Below the pieces are notes generated by a model that saw nothing but the letters and a program-made list of their open reading frames with translations, had not been told where the DNA came from and made no database searches. Source: Pectobacterium zantedeschiae (lineage in GTDB: Bacteria > Pseudomonadota > Gammaproteobacteria > Enterobacterales > Enterobacteriaceae). From it: DNA of 64,000 nt. Below are positions 7,958 through 17,622 of the stretch, in pieces. The translations under genes were made by a program, and so were the position numbers. Each line of letters opens with the position of its first letter. Position 1 is the stretch's first letter. The stretch covers positions 186,001 through 250,000 of the forward strand of contig NZ_NWTM01000004.1 of NCBI RefSeq assembly GCF_004137795.1, written 5' to 3'.

Positions 7958-10513
7958 TCAGAATAGCTCTTCGCTTTGTCCGTTATCCATCAGCGTCGTG
8001 CCGACTTCATGCACTTCATATTCTTTCGGCTGTGTACCGTCAATGAAGTATTCCGAGCGGCTGTTCCCACCACCGTTAGACAGCTTACCGCTGCTGCGGT
8101 CAATGACTACGCTGACGATGCCGGGCGGTGGCGTCAGAGGTTGTTCAGGTATGCCATCCAGTGCGGCTTTCATGAAGTCATCCCACGCAGGCTGCGCTGA
8201 TTTTGCACCGCCTTCATAGCCGGAGATCTGATCTTTGATTGCACCAGATGCACTGCTAGCACCCAGATCGCGGCGGTGATCGTCGAAGCCGATCCAGACT
8301 GAAGTCACCAGATTCGGACCATAGCCAGAGAACCACGCGTCTTTAGAACTGTTCGTTGTACCGGTTTTTCCGCCGATATCATGACGTTTCAAATCACGAC
8401 CCGCACGCCAACCCGTCCCCATCCAACCCGGTTCACCAAACACGTTACTGTTCAGGGCATCTTTAATCAGGAAAGACAGCGGCGTGTTGATCACGTGTGG
8501 TGCATAAGGCTGCGCCGCGCTTTGCTGTGCGGCCTCTGGTGTAACAGGCTCCAGCTCTGGCTGCGGCAGACCTACCGGCGGTGCTTCGTTTGACGTGGCA
8601 ACATCTTCAACGTTAGTGGTTGCTAACACTGGAGAACGTGGCGTTTCACCGTAGACCAACGGTAGATTGCAGGTATCGCAGACGACTTTCGGTGTTGCGG
8701 TAAAGACCGTACCACCCGCTTCGCTCTCTATCTTGCTAATCAGATAGGGATCGACCAGATAGCCGCCGTTTGCCATGACGGCATAACCGCGTACTACCTG
8801 TAGCGGCGTAAACGAGGCTGCACCCAGCGCCAGCGATTCGGTATGGACGATATTCTGCGCCGGGAAACCGAAGCGTTGCAGGTAATCCGCCGCATAGTCC
8901 ACACCCATCGCACGCATGGCGCGAACCATCACCACGTTTTTGGATTGACCCAGCCCCTGACGCAAACGGATCGGACCGTCATAGGTTGCCGGGGAATTTT
9001 TCGGCCGCCAATCAGATCCTGCCCCAGCATCCCAACGAGTGATCGGGACGTCGTTCAGAATCGTTGCCAGCGTTAAACCTTTGTCCATTGCTGCGGTGTA
9101 CAGGAAAGGTTTGATGTTGGAACCAATCTGACGCAGTGCCTGTGTCGCGCGGTTGAATTTGCTTTGGTTAAAGTCAAAGCCGCCAACCAGCGCTTCTATG
9201 GCACCATTTTTCGGGTTGAGCGAGACGATAGCGGAGTTGACGTCCGGCACCTGTGCCAGCCACCAGTCATCGTTCACTTTACGTACCCAGACCTGTTGGC
9301 CAGCCTGTACAACATCCGTTACGCGCTTCGGCGTTGGTCCTTGTTGCGTATCGGAACGGTATGCGCGTGCCCAGCGCATGCCCGCCATCGGCAAGGTAAT
9401 GTTGCTGCCATCAGACAGGATAGCAATCGCGTTGTCTGCCGTTGTGCTGGTAACGATGGCTGGATAGAGCGGGCCGTAGATCGGCAGCGCTTTCAGGGCG
9501 GCAGTCATCTTCGCTTTATCCCAGACACCTTCTCCCACTTTCCACAGCACTTTGCTCGGGCCGCGATAACCGTGGCGCATGTCATAGGCGAGGATGTTAT
9601 TACGTAATGCATCCTGTGCGGCGGTTTGCAATTTTTTGGTGACAGTCGTGTAGACCTTATAACCGTCGTTATAAGCATCCTCGCCGTAGCGTTTGACCAT
9701 CTCCTGCCGTGCCATTTCTGCGACATACGGTGCGGAGAACGAAATTTCAGGCGCGTGGTAATTCGCGACCAGCTTTTCGTTACGTGCCGCATCGTATTGC
9801 GACTGCGTGATGTAGTTTTCATCCTTCATACGGGCAAGTACTACGTTGCGGCGGGCAACGGCGCGATCGTACGAATAGAGTGGGTTGAACGTCGATGGAG
9901 CCTTCGGCAGACCGGCAATCATCGCCATTTCGCTCAGCGTTAACTGGTCAACAGGACGGCCAAAGTAAACCTGTGCAGCCGCGCCAACGCCATAGGCGCG
10001 ATAGCCGAGGTAAATCTTGTTCAGATAGAGTTCAAGGATTTCATCCTTGGTCAGCAATTGCTCAATACGGATAGCCAGAAACACTTCCTTGATCTTGCGA
10101 ATCAGGGTGCGTTCCGGGCTCAGGAAAAAGTTCCTGGCGAGCTGTTGCGTAATGGTACTTGCCCCTTGAGAGGCGTGACCGGACGTAAGCGCGATAGACG
10201 CGGCGCGGATAATCCCGACGGGATCGACACCGTGGTGCTCATAGAAGCGGCTATCTTCGGTCGCGATAAAGGCATGTACCAGCTCAGGGGGAACCTGATC
10301 CAGTTTGAGCGGGATACGGCGTTTTTCACCAAACTGAGCGATCAGCTCACCATCGGCGCTGTAGACCTGCATCGGCGTTTGCAGCCGAACGTCTTTCAGC
10401 GCGGCGACATCGGGCAGTTGGGGTTCGATATAGCGGTACAAACCATATATCGAGGCAGCTCCCAGCAGAATGCAAGAGACTGCAAGGATGAATAGATACT
10501 TTACGAACTTCAC
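7958..10513 (-). CDS. mrcA: Penicillin-binding protein 1A
   Basis: Bifunctional peptidoglycan synthase anchored in the inner membrane. After an N-terminal membrane anchor (about residues 5-28), the glycosyltransferase domain shows EDSRFYEHHGVD (catalytic E86) and the QGASTITQQLARN motif. The transpeptidase domain has the active-site serine S465 in SNIK, SKN at 524-526, and a late KTGT box. The length of 851 matches E. coli PBP1A (850). It is divergent from the hof operon, as in E. coli. Confidence 0.97.
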   Translation of the reverse strand: MKFVKYLFILAVSCILLGAASIYGLYRYIEPQLPDVAALKDVRLQTPMQVYSADGELIAQFGEKRRIPLKLDQVPPELVHAFIATEDSRFYEHHGVDPVGIIRAASIALTSGHASQGASTITQQLARNFFLSPERTLIRKIKEVFLAIRIEQLLTKDEILELYLNKIYLGYRAYGVGAAAQVYFGRPVDQLTLSEMAMIAGLPKAPSTFNPLYSYDRAVARRNVVLARMKDENYITQSQYDAARNEKLVANYHAPEISFSAPYVAEMARQEMVKRYGEDAYNDGYKVYTTVTKKLQTAAQDALRNNILAYDMRHGYRGPSKVLWKVGEGVWDKAKMTAALKALPIYGPLYPAIVTSTTADNAIAILSDGSNITLPMAGMRWARAYRSDTQQGPTPKRVTDVVQAGQQVWVRKVNDDWWLAQVPDVNSAIVSLNPKNGAIEALVGGFDFNQSKFNRATQALRQIGSNIKPFLYTAAMDKGLTLATILNDVPITRWDAGAGSDWRPKNSPATYDGPIRLRQGLGQSKNVVMVRAMRAMGVDYAADYLQRFGFPAQNIVHTESLALGAASFTPLQVVRGYAVMANGGYLVDPYLISKIESEAGGTVFTATPKVVCDTCNLPLVYGETPRSPVLATTNVEDVATSNEAPPVGLPQPELEPVTPEAAQQSAAQPYAPHVINTPLSFLIKDALNSNVFGEPGWMGTGWRAGRDLKRHDIGGKTGTTNSSKDAWFSGYGPNLVTSVWIGFDDHRRDLGASSASGAIKDQISGYEGGAKSAQPAWDDFMKAALDGIPEQPLTPPPGIVSVVIDRSSGKLSNGGGNSRSEYFIDGTQPKEYEVHEVGTTLMDNGQSEELF

Positions 10514-10624
10514 CTGGGATTTTCCATTCAGTAGCGTTTGGACAGTTTATAAACAATCGGGCGCTAGTATAAAGATAACCCAGCACTGTGGATACGTTTA
10601 TTGGATAAGGAAATCGGGTTGAAC

Positions 10625-11476
10625 ATGGCTTATCACATCTGGCGGGTTGGATTAGATATACAAAACGGCTTCATGCGTGCGCTGGCAGTTCAGCGTCGCC
10701 GCTATGGCTGGCAGCTTCGTCACTGGTGGCAATATCCGCTACCAGACGATACGTTGCGCTCAGGTAGTCTACACCATACTGAGGCGCTTTGTGAGGTCTT
10801 AAGAACATGGCGTCGTTTACTGCCTGGACACATTTCTCTACGGGTGGGGTTTCCTGCCCAACTGATTTTACAGCAGCATTTACCGCTGCCCGACCTGCGT
10901 TTACAGGAACCAGAGCGTAGTCTCTATATTGAAACCATGGCGGCACGTAAGCTGCCGATCGGCAGCGAATCATTGGCAATAGACTCTCGGGAAGACCCGC
11001 AAATGCAAGGGGCGCTGCTGGTGACGGCTGCACGCCGACAGGAGATCGATAATTGGCTGGTATGCCTGAATAACGCGGGATTACGCACTGATATTCTTGA
11101 GGTTTCAACGTGTGCGCTTCGAGCGATGGCACAACGGGCAGAGCTTGAGCCTAACCGCTTGTTTCTGCATCGCCTGTTGGATGGCTGGCTGTGGGTATCT
11201 CCGCTTAATCACGCTTTCTACTCTGGCGTGATACACCTTGATGAGCTGAATGACGAGACCGATATCTTATCCGTTGTAAGCACTCGCTATCAGCGCGATG
11301 TCGAGGAAATAGTCTATTACTCTAGCGTCTCGCCTGATTTACCTTGCCTGCGGACTGACGTACTACAGCCATGGTCGCCGTTAACGGTGTTTAGCCAAAT
11401 GCAGCCGCCGCTGCCAAGCTTCCCTTCGAGTTTTGCGATCGCGGGTGGGCTGGCATTGCGTTCAGAGGATGCCTGA
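10625..11476 (+). CDS. hofM: HofM, PilM-like assembly protein
   Basis: First gene of the hofMNOPQ operon, related to the PilM-N-O-P-Q alignment complex of type IV pili and needed in relatives to take up and use external DNA. The 283-residue product has the actin-fold PilM-like character, with conserved starts such as MAYHIWRVGLDIQ and a C-terminal FAIAGGLALR. The ATG at 10625 is preferred over an in-frame TTG at 10601 because the family starts at this M-A-x-x-I-W-x-x-G-L. It is followed two bases later by hofN. Confidence 0.85.
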   Translation: MAYHIWRVGLDIQNGFMRALAVQRRRYGWQLRHWWQYPLPDDTLRSGSLHHTEALCEVLRTWRRLLPGHISLRVGFPAQLILQQHLPLPDLRLQEPERSLYIETMAARKLPIGSESLAIDSREDPQMQGALLVTAARRQEIDNWLVCLNNAGLRTDILEVSTCALRAMAQRAELEPNRLFLHRLLDGWLWVSPLNHAFYSGVIHLDELNDETDILSVVSTRYQRDVEEIVYYSSVSPDLPCLRTDVLQPWSPLTVFSQMQPPLPSFPSSFAIAGGLALRSEDA

Positions 11477-11478
11477 CT

Positions 11479-12048
11479 ATGCTGCTGATTAATCTTTTAC
11501 CCTGGCGTAAAACTCAAATGCGCCAGCGAGCACGTCGTTGGCTAAGGCTGTTGTGGCTTCAGATGGGGTTGATGTTCTGCCTTATCGCGGTGATTTATCT
11601 ACTTTGGCAACATAGGCAGCAACGTGCGCAGGATGCGTTTAATTCGGCGCAGGCCCAACAGCAGCAACTGACGGCGTTGTATCAGCAGACTCACCAGGCG
11701 CGAGAGACGTTACGTCGCTATCAGGCGCAAGAACGCGCTGACGCAATAGTTCGGCATGACAACCGCCGTAACCTCCATTTGTTAGATCTGCTTGCCAGTA
11801 TGATGCCCGCGAGTCTGTGGTTGACGGAAATAACCGACCGCGGATCGCACTTGCTGCTTTCCGGTGTAAGTGAAAGCTATCGCGATATCATCACGCTACA
11901 GCACGCGCTATTGCGCCATGTTTCAGTCGAACGCGTACAACTGCTGCATACCACCCGAGAGCGCGGTGCGAGCACTGGGCTGCGCTTTTCCTTTCAAGCC
12001 GACTGGCGCGGTAGTGCCGTTTCCTCTGCGGGGGAAGACCATGATTAA
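11479..12048 (+). CDS. hofN: HofN, PilN-like inner-membrane protein
   Basis: A 189-residue bitopic membrane protein. The short cytoplasmic start MLLINLLPWRKTQMR is the PilN signature (N-L-P-W-R). It is followed by one membrane segment at about 22-43 and a Q/A-rich coiled-coil (about 45-95). PilN binds PilM through that N-terminal motif, which fits hofM immediately upstream. It overlaps hofO by eight bases. Confidence 0.88.
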   Translation: MLLINLLPWRKTQMRQRARRWLRLLWLQMGLMFCLIAVIYLLWQHRQQRAQDAFNSAQAQQQQLTALYQQTHQARETLRRYQAQERADAIVRHDNRRNLHLLDLLASMMPASLWLTEITDRGSHLLLSGVSESYRDIITLQHALLRHVSVERVQLLHTTRERGASTGLRFSFQADWRGSAVSSAGEDHD

Positions 12049-12628
12049 TCAAGCCATCGTCATTGATGTCGTACTGAACTGGCCGAGGCTCATTAATAAG
12101 CCGTTATGGCAGCAGTTCGTTCTTCAATCGGCGTTTATTGCCGCTGCCGGACTGCTATCAGGCGGATTCCTCATCGGCGAAGTACGGAGAACGGCGATTA
12201 GTATAGAAGCGCAAACCGTTCAGACGCGTCTGGATATACAAGAGGTGCAACAAAAACTAGACGCAATGCCGTTATTGTCCGTGTTACGTACGGAATTAGC
12301 GGCAAAAACCGTACAAGCCGCCCCCTTTCAGCCCGACAGACTGGCACAGCTTATTGTCGAGCCTTTGTCGCAAGCTGGTGCTTCTTTGCTGTCCTGGCAG
12401 CCCGCTCAGCGTCACGCAACTGAACCTCCTCAGGAACGTTGGCAATTGGCATTTAGCGCTGATTACGCGAGCGTGTTGCAGGTGCTTCGTGAATTGACGG
12501 AGTTACCTTATGTGCTGCGAATCGCGCAACTGACCGTAAAGCCAGATACCGCTCAAACGGAGCCGTCATTAGAAAGGCCACGTTTACAGGTTGAGCTATC
12601 GCTAATCAGGCCTGAGGGGGTGCCATGA
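12041..12628 (+). CDS. hofO: HofO, PilO-like protein
   Basis: A 195-residue PilO-like partner of HofN, with a membrane segment at about 28-46 (the FIAAAGLLSGGFLIG stretch) and a periplasmic coiled-coil then ferredoxin-like part. The ATG at 12041 overlaps the hofN stop and has GGGGAAG upstream; the longer open frame from 11870 lies inside hofN and is not used. It ends in an ATGA overlap with hofP. Assigned by position and topology, since sequence conservation in this family is low. Confidence 0.8.
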   Translation: MINQAIVIDVVLNWPRLINKPLWQQFVLQSAFIAAAGLLSGGFLIGEVRRTAISIEAQTVQTRLDIQEVQQKLDAMPLLSVLRTELAAKTVQAAPFQPDRLAQLIVEPLSQAGASLLSWQPAQRHATEPPQERWQLAFSADYASVLQVLRELTELPYVLRIAQLTVKPDTAQTEPSLERPRLQVELSLIRPEGVP

Positions 12629-13002
12629 GTCATATCACGCTTTGTATCGTATTGATGTTGCTCTTTTTGCCACATAGTGCGCAGGCAGAAAAGTACGTGG
12701 AACGCATCGACCCTTTTCGTTCTCTGGCTGCTGTGCGTTGTTCGCCCACGGCAACATTGCCACAGGGGCAGCTAAAAGGCGTTATTGGCTCTGGCGCTCG
12801 TTGGATTGGTTGGTTCGCGCAGCCAGAGGCTGGATGGATCAGGCTGACAAGTGGCGAGACGATCCCGCCAGGAAACTGGTTGGTCAGTGAATTGGATAAA
12901 TCAGGGGCCAAACTTGTCCCCACTGAGCGTGAAGCAGGTTGTGACGGCCTGCCTGAGAAGCTGCTGCTGGCTTCTCCGTTTATCAAAAGGCCCGCGGAAT
13001 GA
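12625..13002 (+). CDS. hofP: HofP, PilP-like periplasmic protein
   Basis: A 125-residue exported protein with a signal peptide (MSHITLCIVLMLLFLPHSAQA) and a short domain. The VIGSGARWIGWFAQPEAGW and GNWLVSELDKSGAKL stretches resemble the small beta-domain of PilP proteins that contact the secretin. The start overlaps the hofO stop (ATGA). An 87-base gap precedes hofQ. No lipobox is visible, unlike classical PilP lipoproteins. Confidence 0.78.
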   Translation: MSHITLCIVLMLLFLPHSAQAEKYVERIDPFRSLAAVRCSPTATLPQGQLKGVIGSGARWIGWFAQPEAGWIRLTSGETIPPGNWLVSELDKSGAKLVPTEREAGCDGLPEKLLLASPFIKRPAE

Positions 13003-13089
13003 AGAAACCTGTCTGGTGCCGCATAGTTTGAAAGTGGTTTTGGGACAACGATTTTTTGGCAACAGCGTAGTTCAATAACAAGGAAGGTT

Positions 13090-14364
13090 ATGAATATTAG
13101 GATGTTATGTCGGGTGCTGGCGTGGAGCTGGCTGCTGCTTCTCAGCATGCCATATCAGGCTAGTGCGGAGAGTTCGGTATCGATGGCGTTTGAAGATTCG
13201 CCGATATCTCGCGTGTTACAGGCGTTAGCCGATCATCAGCAGCTCAATGTGGTGATCGCGCCGGGCGTGACGGGAAATCTCAGTCTGAGGCTAGCAGATA
13301 TTCCCTGGCAGCAGGCGTTGGATATTGTTTTACGTATGGGGAAGCTCAGCGTAGAGCGAAACGGTAATGTGCTTCTGGTTTTCCCTGCTGACCATCTTGA
13401 GTCCTTGCAGAAAGAACGGGATGAACGAATAGCGGAGCAGGCGCAGAAATTACCGCTGCACAATCTTTCCGTTGCCTTGCAGTATGCTGATGCGACGGAA
13501 GTGGCGGCCAGTGTTCAGTCTCAGCGTGGGACGCTACTTTCTACGCGTGGCAGCGTAACTGTGGATAAACGGACGAATACCTTATTGATTCGCGATACGG
13601 AGGAGGCTCTATCACAGCTCGAACCTTGGGTGAAAGAGCTCGATCTACCGTTAGCGCAGGTACAGCTAGCGGCGCATATTGTCACCATCAGCAGTGAACA
13701 TTTGCAGGCGCTGGGTGTTAATTGGGGACTGGGGGAAGGGGACGCAGCAAACAAAGCGCTCAGGCTGAATAATTTTAACGTTGGCTTGCCAGTGGATACG
13801 CCAGCGATAAATGCCGGGTTCCATTTGGCCCGATTAAATGGTCGCTTGCTGGATCTGGAATTAATGGCGCTGGAGCAGGAAAGTCAGGTCGAAATTATCG
13901 CCAGTCCTCGTCTATTTACGGCACACCAGCAGACCGCCAGTATTAAACAGGGGACGGAGATTCCCTATCAGGTTTCTAGCGGTGCGAGCGGGTCGACGTC
14001 TATCGAATTCAAAGAGGCGGTATTAGGTATGGAGGTCACACCTGACATTCTGCGTGCCGGGCGTATTACGCTGAACCTGAAAATCAGTCAAAACATGCCG
14101 GGACAGACGATTAAGCAGGGTGATAATGGCGAGGCGTTAGCGATCGATAAACAGGAGATTCAAACCCAGGTGACGGTCGCTGATGGAGAAACCATCGTAT
14201 TAGGCGGTATTTTCCAACAGCAAAAGAAAAACACCGACAGACAGGTGCCAATATTGGGTGAGGTTCCCGTATTTGGTCATCTGTTCAGAAACCATACTCA
14301 ACAGCATACGCGACGAGAATTGGTCATTTTCATTACACCGACGCTGATACCCGCGTCATTATGA
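13090..14364 (+). CDS. hofQ: HofQ, outer-membrane secretin (PilQ/ComE-like)
   Basis: A 424-residue exported secretin, close to E. coli HofQ (412). A signal peptide ends near residue 26 (YQASA-ES). Next come an STN-type domain (about 30-95) and an N-domain (about 118-185, with NTLLIRDTEEALSQLEPWVKELD). The conserved secretin domain (about 245-420) has VEIIASPRLFTAHQQTASIKQGTEIPY and VLGGIFQQ, and a PILGEVPVFGHLFR end. It would form the outer-membrane pore for DNA uptake. AGGA precedes the ATG. Confidence 0.93.
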   Translation: MNIRMLCRVLAWSWLLLLSMPYQASAESSVSMAFEDSPISRVLQALADHQQLNVVIAPGVTGNLSLRLADIPWQQALDIVLRMGKLSVERNGNVLLVFPADHLESLQKERDERIAEQAQKLPLHNLSVALQYADATEVAASVQSQRGTLLSTRGSVTVDKRTNTLLIRDTEEALSQLEPWVKELDLPLAQVQLAAHIVTISSEHLQALGVNWGLGEGDAANKALRLNNFNVGLPVDTPAINAGFHLARLNGRLLDLELMALEQESQVEIIASPRLFTAHQQTASIKQGTEIPYQVSSGASGSTSIEFKEAVLGMEVTPDILRAGRITLNLKISQNMPGQTIKQGDNGEALAIDKQEIQTQVTVADGETIVLGGIFQQQKKNTDRQVPILGEVPVFGHLFRNHTQQHTRRELVIFITPTLIPASL

Positions 14365-14715
14365 GTAAACCCAGTCTGGCTCTGATGTTATACGGTAGTT
14401 TCTGCTCGGACAGGGAGCAATATTTTGTCACGTTCGACGCTTATGAGTTTGACGCTGCGGCGGATTTAGCTTACAAGGGTTAGCGAATTGAGCACTGAAG
14501 TGTTGTTCCACCGAAAATGTCGATAAAACATACTACATTGGCCACCTGTGGTCGGTGTGACATTTTATTCGGTTGCCAAACTACCCTGAGTCTTGAGATA
14601 ATTTTTTGTCTGATTCTCGCACTATCGCTCATGAGGTTTCAGTTTAGGTCCCGCCGCTGGGTTGATTGGCGGGGCGGGTTATCATTAACGAATTGTCTTA
14701 GTAATACCAAAAAAC
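14365..14715. other. hofQ-aroK intergenic region
   Basis: This 351-base gap should carry the promoter of the aroK operon. It contains a possible hairpin (CCCGCC 14650-14655 with GGCGGG 14668-14673) about 45 bases before aroK without a clear T run. I see no gene in it. Confidence 0.5.
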
Positions 14716-15237
14716 ATGGCAGAGAAACGCAATATCTTTCTGGTTGGGCCTATGGGTGCCGGCAAAAGCACTATTGGCCGTCAGTTAGCTCAGCAACTCA
14801 ATATGGAGTTTTTCGACTCCGATCAAGAAATTGAGCGACGCACTGGAGCTGATGTGGGCTGGGTATTCGATGTGGAAGGCGAAGAAGGCTTCCGCGATCG
14901 TGAAGAGAAAGTCATTAATGAATTGACGGAAAAGCAAGGCATCGTACTGGCGACAGGTGGTGGCTCAGTCAAATCACGTGAGACGCGTAATCGTCTTTCC
15001 GCGCGCGGCGTTGTCGTTTATTTGGAAACGACAATCGAGAAACAGCTGGCCCGCACGCAGCGTGACAAGAAGCGTCCGTTACTTCAGGTTGAAACCCCTC
15101 CACGTGAAGTATTGGAAGCGTTGGCGAAAGAGCGGAACCCGCTTTATGAAGAAATCGCTGACGTTACCATTCGGACTGACGAGCAAAGTGCCAAGGTCGT
15201 TGCTAACCAGATTATCAATATGCTGGAAAGTAACTAA
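14716..15237 (+). CDS. aroK: Shikimate kinase I
   Basis: Phosphorylates shikimate to shikimate 3-phosphate in chorismate biosynthesis. The 173-residue protein is nearly identical to E. coli AroK. Walker A is GPMGAGKST (11-19), followed by the shikimate-binding DSD, the GGGS motif and the lid [12 protein letters not shown]. It heads the conserved aroK-aroB-damX-dam-rpe-gph-trpS run. Confidence 0.97.
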   Translation: MAEKRNIFLVGPMGAGKSTIGRQLAQQLNMEFFDSDQEIERRTGADVGWVFDVEGEEGFRDREEKVINELTEKQGIVLATGGGSVKSRETRNRLSARGVVVYLETTIEKQLARTQRDKKRPLLQVETPPREVLEALAKERNPLYEEIADVTIRTDEQSAKVVANQIINMLESN

Positions 15238-15288
15238 GAGCATACCTTATCCGCATTGAGCGGATCCTGAACGGGTTGTTTAACGAGC

Positions 15289-16374
15289 ATGGAAAGAATT
15301 ACCGTAACACTTGGGGAACGTAGTTATCCCATTACGATAGCCGCCGGATTATTTAATGATTCGGCTTCTTTTATGCCGTTAAAAGCGGGGGATCAGGCCA
15401 TGCTGGTGACAAACCAGACATTGGCCCCTCTGTATCTTGACCGCGTCCGTGGTGTGTTGGAAAACAATGGCGTGCACGTCGATCAGGTTATCTTACCTGA
15501 CGGCGAGCAATACAAATCGCTGACCGTATTGGATCAGGTTTTTACCGCGCTGCTGGCGAAGCCACATGGTCGTGACACGACGATTGTTGCCTTGGGTGGT
15601 GGTGTCATCGGCGATTTAGCCGGTTTTGCCGCAGCCAGTTATCAGCGTGGTGTCCGATTCATTCAGGTGCCGACAACGCTGTTATCACAGGTAGATTCTT
15701 CCGTCGGTGGTAAAACCGCCGTCAATCACCCGTTGGGTAAAAACATGATCGGGGCGTTTTACCAGCCCGTATCGGTGGTGATCGATCTAGACTGCCTGAA
15801 ATCTTTACCGGCACGGGAATTGTCATCCGGGCTGGCGGAAGTCATCAAGTACGGCATTATTCTGGATCGCGACTTCTTTCTTTGGCTTGAAGAAAACATT
15901 GAGGCAGTGCGTGAGCTTCAGTATGACGCGCTGGCTTACTGCATTCGACGCTGCTGTGAAATCAAAGCGGCGGTGGTTGCAGCTGATGAACGTGAAAGTG
16001 GCATGCGCGCACTGCTCAATTTAGGTCATACTTACGGACATGCCATTGAAGCAGAAATGGGATACGGTAACTGGCTCCACGGTGAGGCGGTTGCGGCAGG
16101 CATGGTGATGGCTGCGCATACGGCACGTCGCCTCGGGCAGTTCTCCGATTCGGACGTCGAGCGAGTTAAATCTCTTCTGGTTCGTGCTGGTTTGCCAGTG
16201 AACGGCCCGACGCAAATGGCACCTGAATCCTATCTTCCCCACATGATGCGCGACAAGAAAGTACTGGCAGGTGAGCTACGCTTGGTACTGCCAACGGCAA
16301 TTGGTCAATCAGAAGTCCGCGGTGGAGTTGCACATGACATGGTGTTGGCTTCGATAGCAGATTGTCAGGCCTGA
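15289..16374 (+). CDS. aroB: 3-Dehydroquinate synthase
   Basis: Second shikimate-pathway enzyme, cyclising DAHP to 3-dehydroquinate using NAD and a divalent metal. The 361-residue protein shows the NAD-binding [15 protein letters not shown], the [20 protein letters not shown] active-site stretch, [10 protein letters not shown], and the metal ligands in the [13 protein letters not shown] region and [12 protein letters not shown]. It starts 51 bases after aroK in the same operon. Confidence 0.97.
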   Translation: MERITVTLGERSYPITIAAGLFNDSASFMPLKAGDQAMLVTNQTLAPLYLDRVRGVLENNGVHVDQVILPDGEQYKSLTVLDQVFTALLAKPHGRDTTIVALGGGVIGDLAGFAAASYQRGVRFIQVPTTLLSQVDSSVGGKTAVNHPLGKNMIGAFYQPVSVVIDLDCLKSLPARELSSGLAEVIKYGIILDRDFFLWLEENIEAVRELQYDALAYCIRRCCEIKAAVVAADERESGMRALLNLGHTYGHAIEAEMGYGNWLHGEAVAAGMVMAAHTARRLGQFSDSDVERVKSLLVRAGLPVNGPTQMAPESYLPHMMRDKKVLAGELRLVLPTAIGQSEVRGGVAHDMVLASIADCQA

Positions 16375-16523
16375 TGCGCAACGCTAGCCAGTTATGAAAC
16401 AGAAGTATTAACGACAGACAAGCCCTTATGGGTTATGGTTAATAAAATACAATGCGTTACGATTCAATGATTCGCCTTGGCGACCGCGTGGCGGATTCGA
16501 GTTTTTTAGTGGGGAGATGTTAA

Positions 16524-17543
16524 ATGGATGAGTTCAAGCCGGAAGATGAGCTGAAGCCTGATACCAGTGACCGTCGACCTACTCGTCAGCAAAAAAGCAG
16601 TAACTTCGCGGTACCAAAAATCGCGCTATCCAGACAGCACCTAATGATTGGCATCGGGATCGCGGTGCTGGTGTTGCTGATCGTGGGTATCGGTTCTGCT
16701 TTGCAGGCTCCTTCTCAGCCACAAACGTCACAAACGCAGAATCAAACGGCTGGCGAGAGAAATATCGATCTCTCTTCATCATCATCCTCTATGACACAGA
16801 GCGCACAGCCTTCCTCACAGGGTGAGAGCCCTATGGCGGTTCCTGGTGATGCTGGTCATGGTCAGACACCTGCGCAGGCGTCTTCTCAAGCGCCGATGTC
16901 GCCTCAAACATTAAGCGCACCACCGATTTCTGGTACGCCGACTGATGCGCAGGTTCAGCCGCCAGTGACAGGCCAGCAGCGTATCGAACTGCCGGGTAAT
17001 ATTACTGATGCGCTGTCGCAGCAGCAGGGGCGTGTGAGTGAATTTTCTCAGAGCGCGGCAGGAAACTCGACGCTGCCAACGGCACCAGCGACGGTCGCTC
17101 CAACGGGGAAAACCCCTGCGGCGTCCTCAGCTAAAAATGCGCACAATACGGCGCCAGCGCACGCTAGCAACGCTAAGCCTGCTGCAAACAACGCGCCAAA
17201 AACGCCAGTAGCAAGCAAACCTGCTACTAACGCAAAAGCGGCCCCAGCGGCTGCTGGACAGAACGTTTCCGTACAAAATGCGCCTGCCAGCCATTTTACG
17301 TTGCAACTGAGCAGCGCTTCACGTTCGGATACGCTGAAAGCCTACGCGAAACAGCATAACCTCGCCCATTCGTGGGTGTATGAAACCAAACGAGACGGAA
17401 AATCCTGGTATGTGTTAGTGACCGGAGTCTATGCTTCTTCTGCGGAAGCGAAACAGGCGATTGCCGCGTTGCCCGCAGAGGTACAAGCGAAAAAACCATG
17501 GGTTAAGCCGATCCGCCAGGTGAAGCAGGACTTGAATAAGTAA
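16524..17543 (+). CDS. damX: Cell-division protein DamX (SPOR domain)
   Basis: An inner-membrane septal-ring protein. The 339-residue product has a cytoplasmic N-terminus, a single membrane segment at about 40-60, and a long low-complexity linker rich in Gln, Ser, Pro and Ala. The C-terminal SPOR domain (about 257-335: FTLQLSSASR..., SWYVLVTGVYAS) binds denuded septal peptidoglycan. It is shorter than E. coli DamX (about 428), mostly in the linker. It lies between aroB and dam as in E. coli. Confidence 0.93.
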   Translation: MDEFKPEDELKPDTSDRRPTRQQKSSNFAVPKIALSRQHLMIGIGIAVLVLLIVGIGSALQAPSQPQTSQTQNQTAGERNIDLSSSSSSMTQSAQPSSQGESPMAVPGDAGHGQTPAQASSQAPMSPQTLSAPPISGTPTDAQVQPPVTGQQRIELPGNITDALSQQQGRVSEFSQSAAGNSTLPTAPATVAPTGKTPAASSAKNAHNTAPAHASNAKPAANNAPKTPVASKPATNAKAAPAAAGQNVSVQNAPASHFTLQLSSASRSDTLKAYAKQHNLAHSWVYETKRDGKSWYVLVTGVYASSAEAKQAIAALPAEVQAKKPWVKPIRQVKQDLNK

Positions 17544-17622
17544 CACCAATTTTAGCCCTGATGTGCTGTCTGACACAGAGTACAATCCGCGGCTCTGAAA
17601 CGTATGAGTAACTAACGACGGC

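Noticed and set aside
14650-14673. CCCGCC/GGCGGG hairpin before aroK as an attenuator
   Set aside because: Short stem, no T run of note, and no leader peptide visible.
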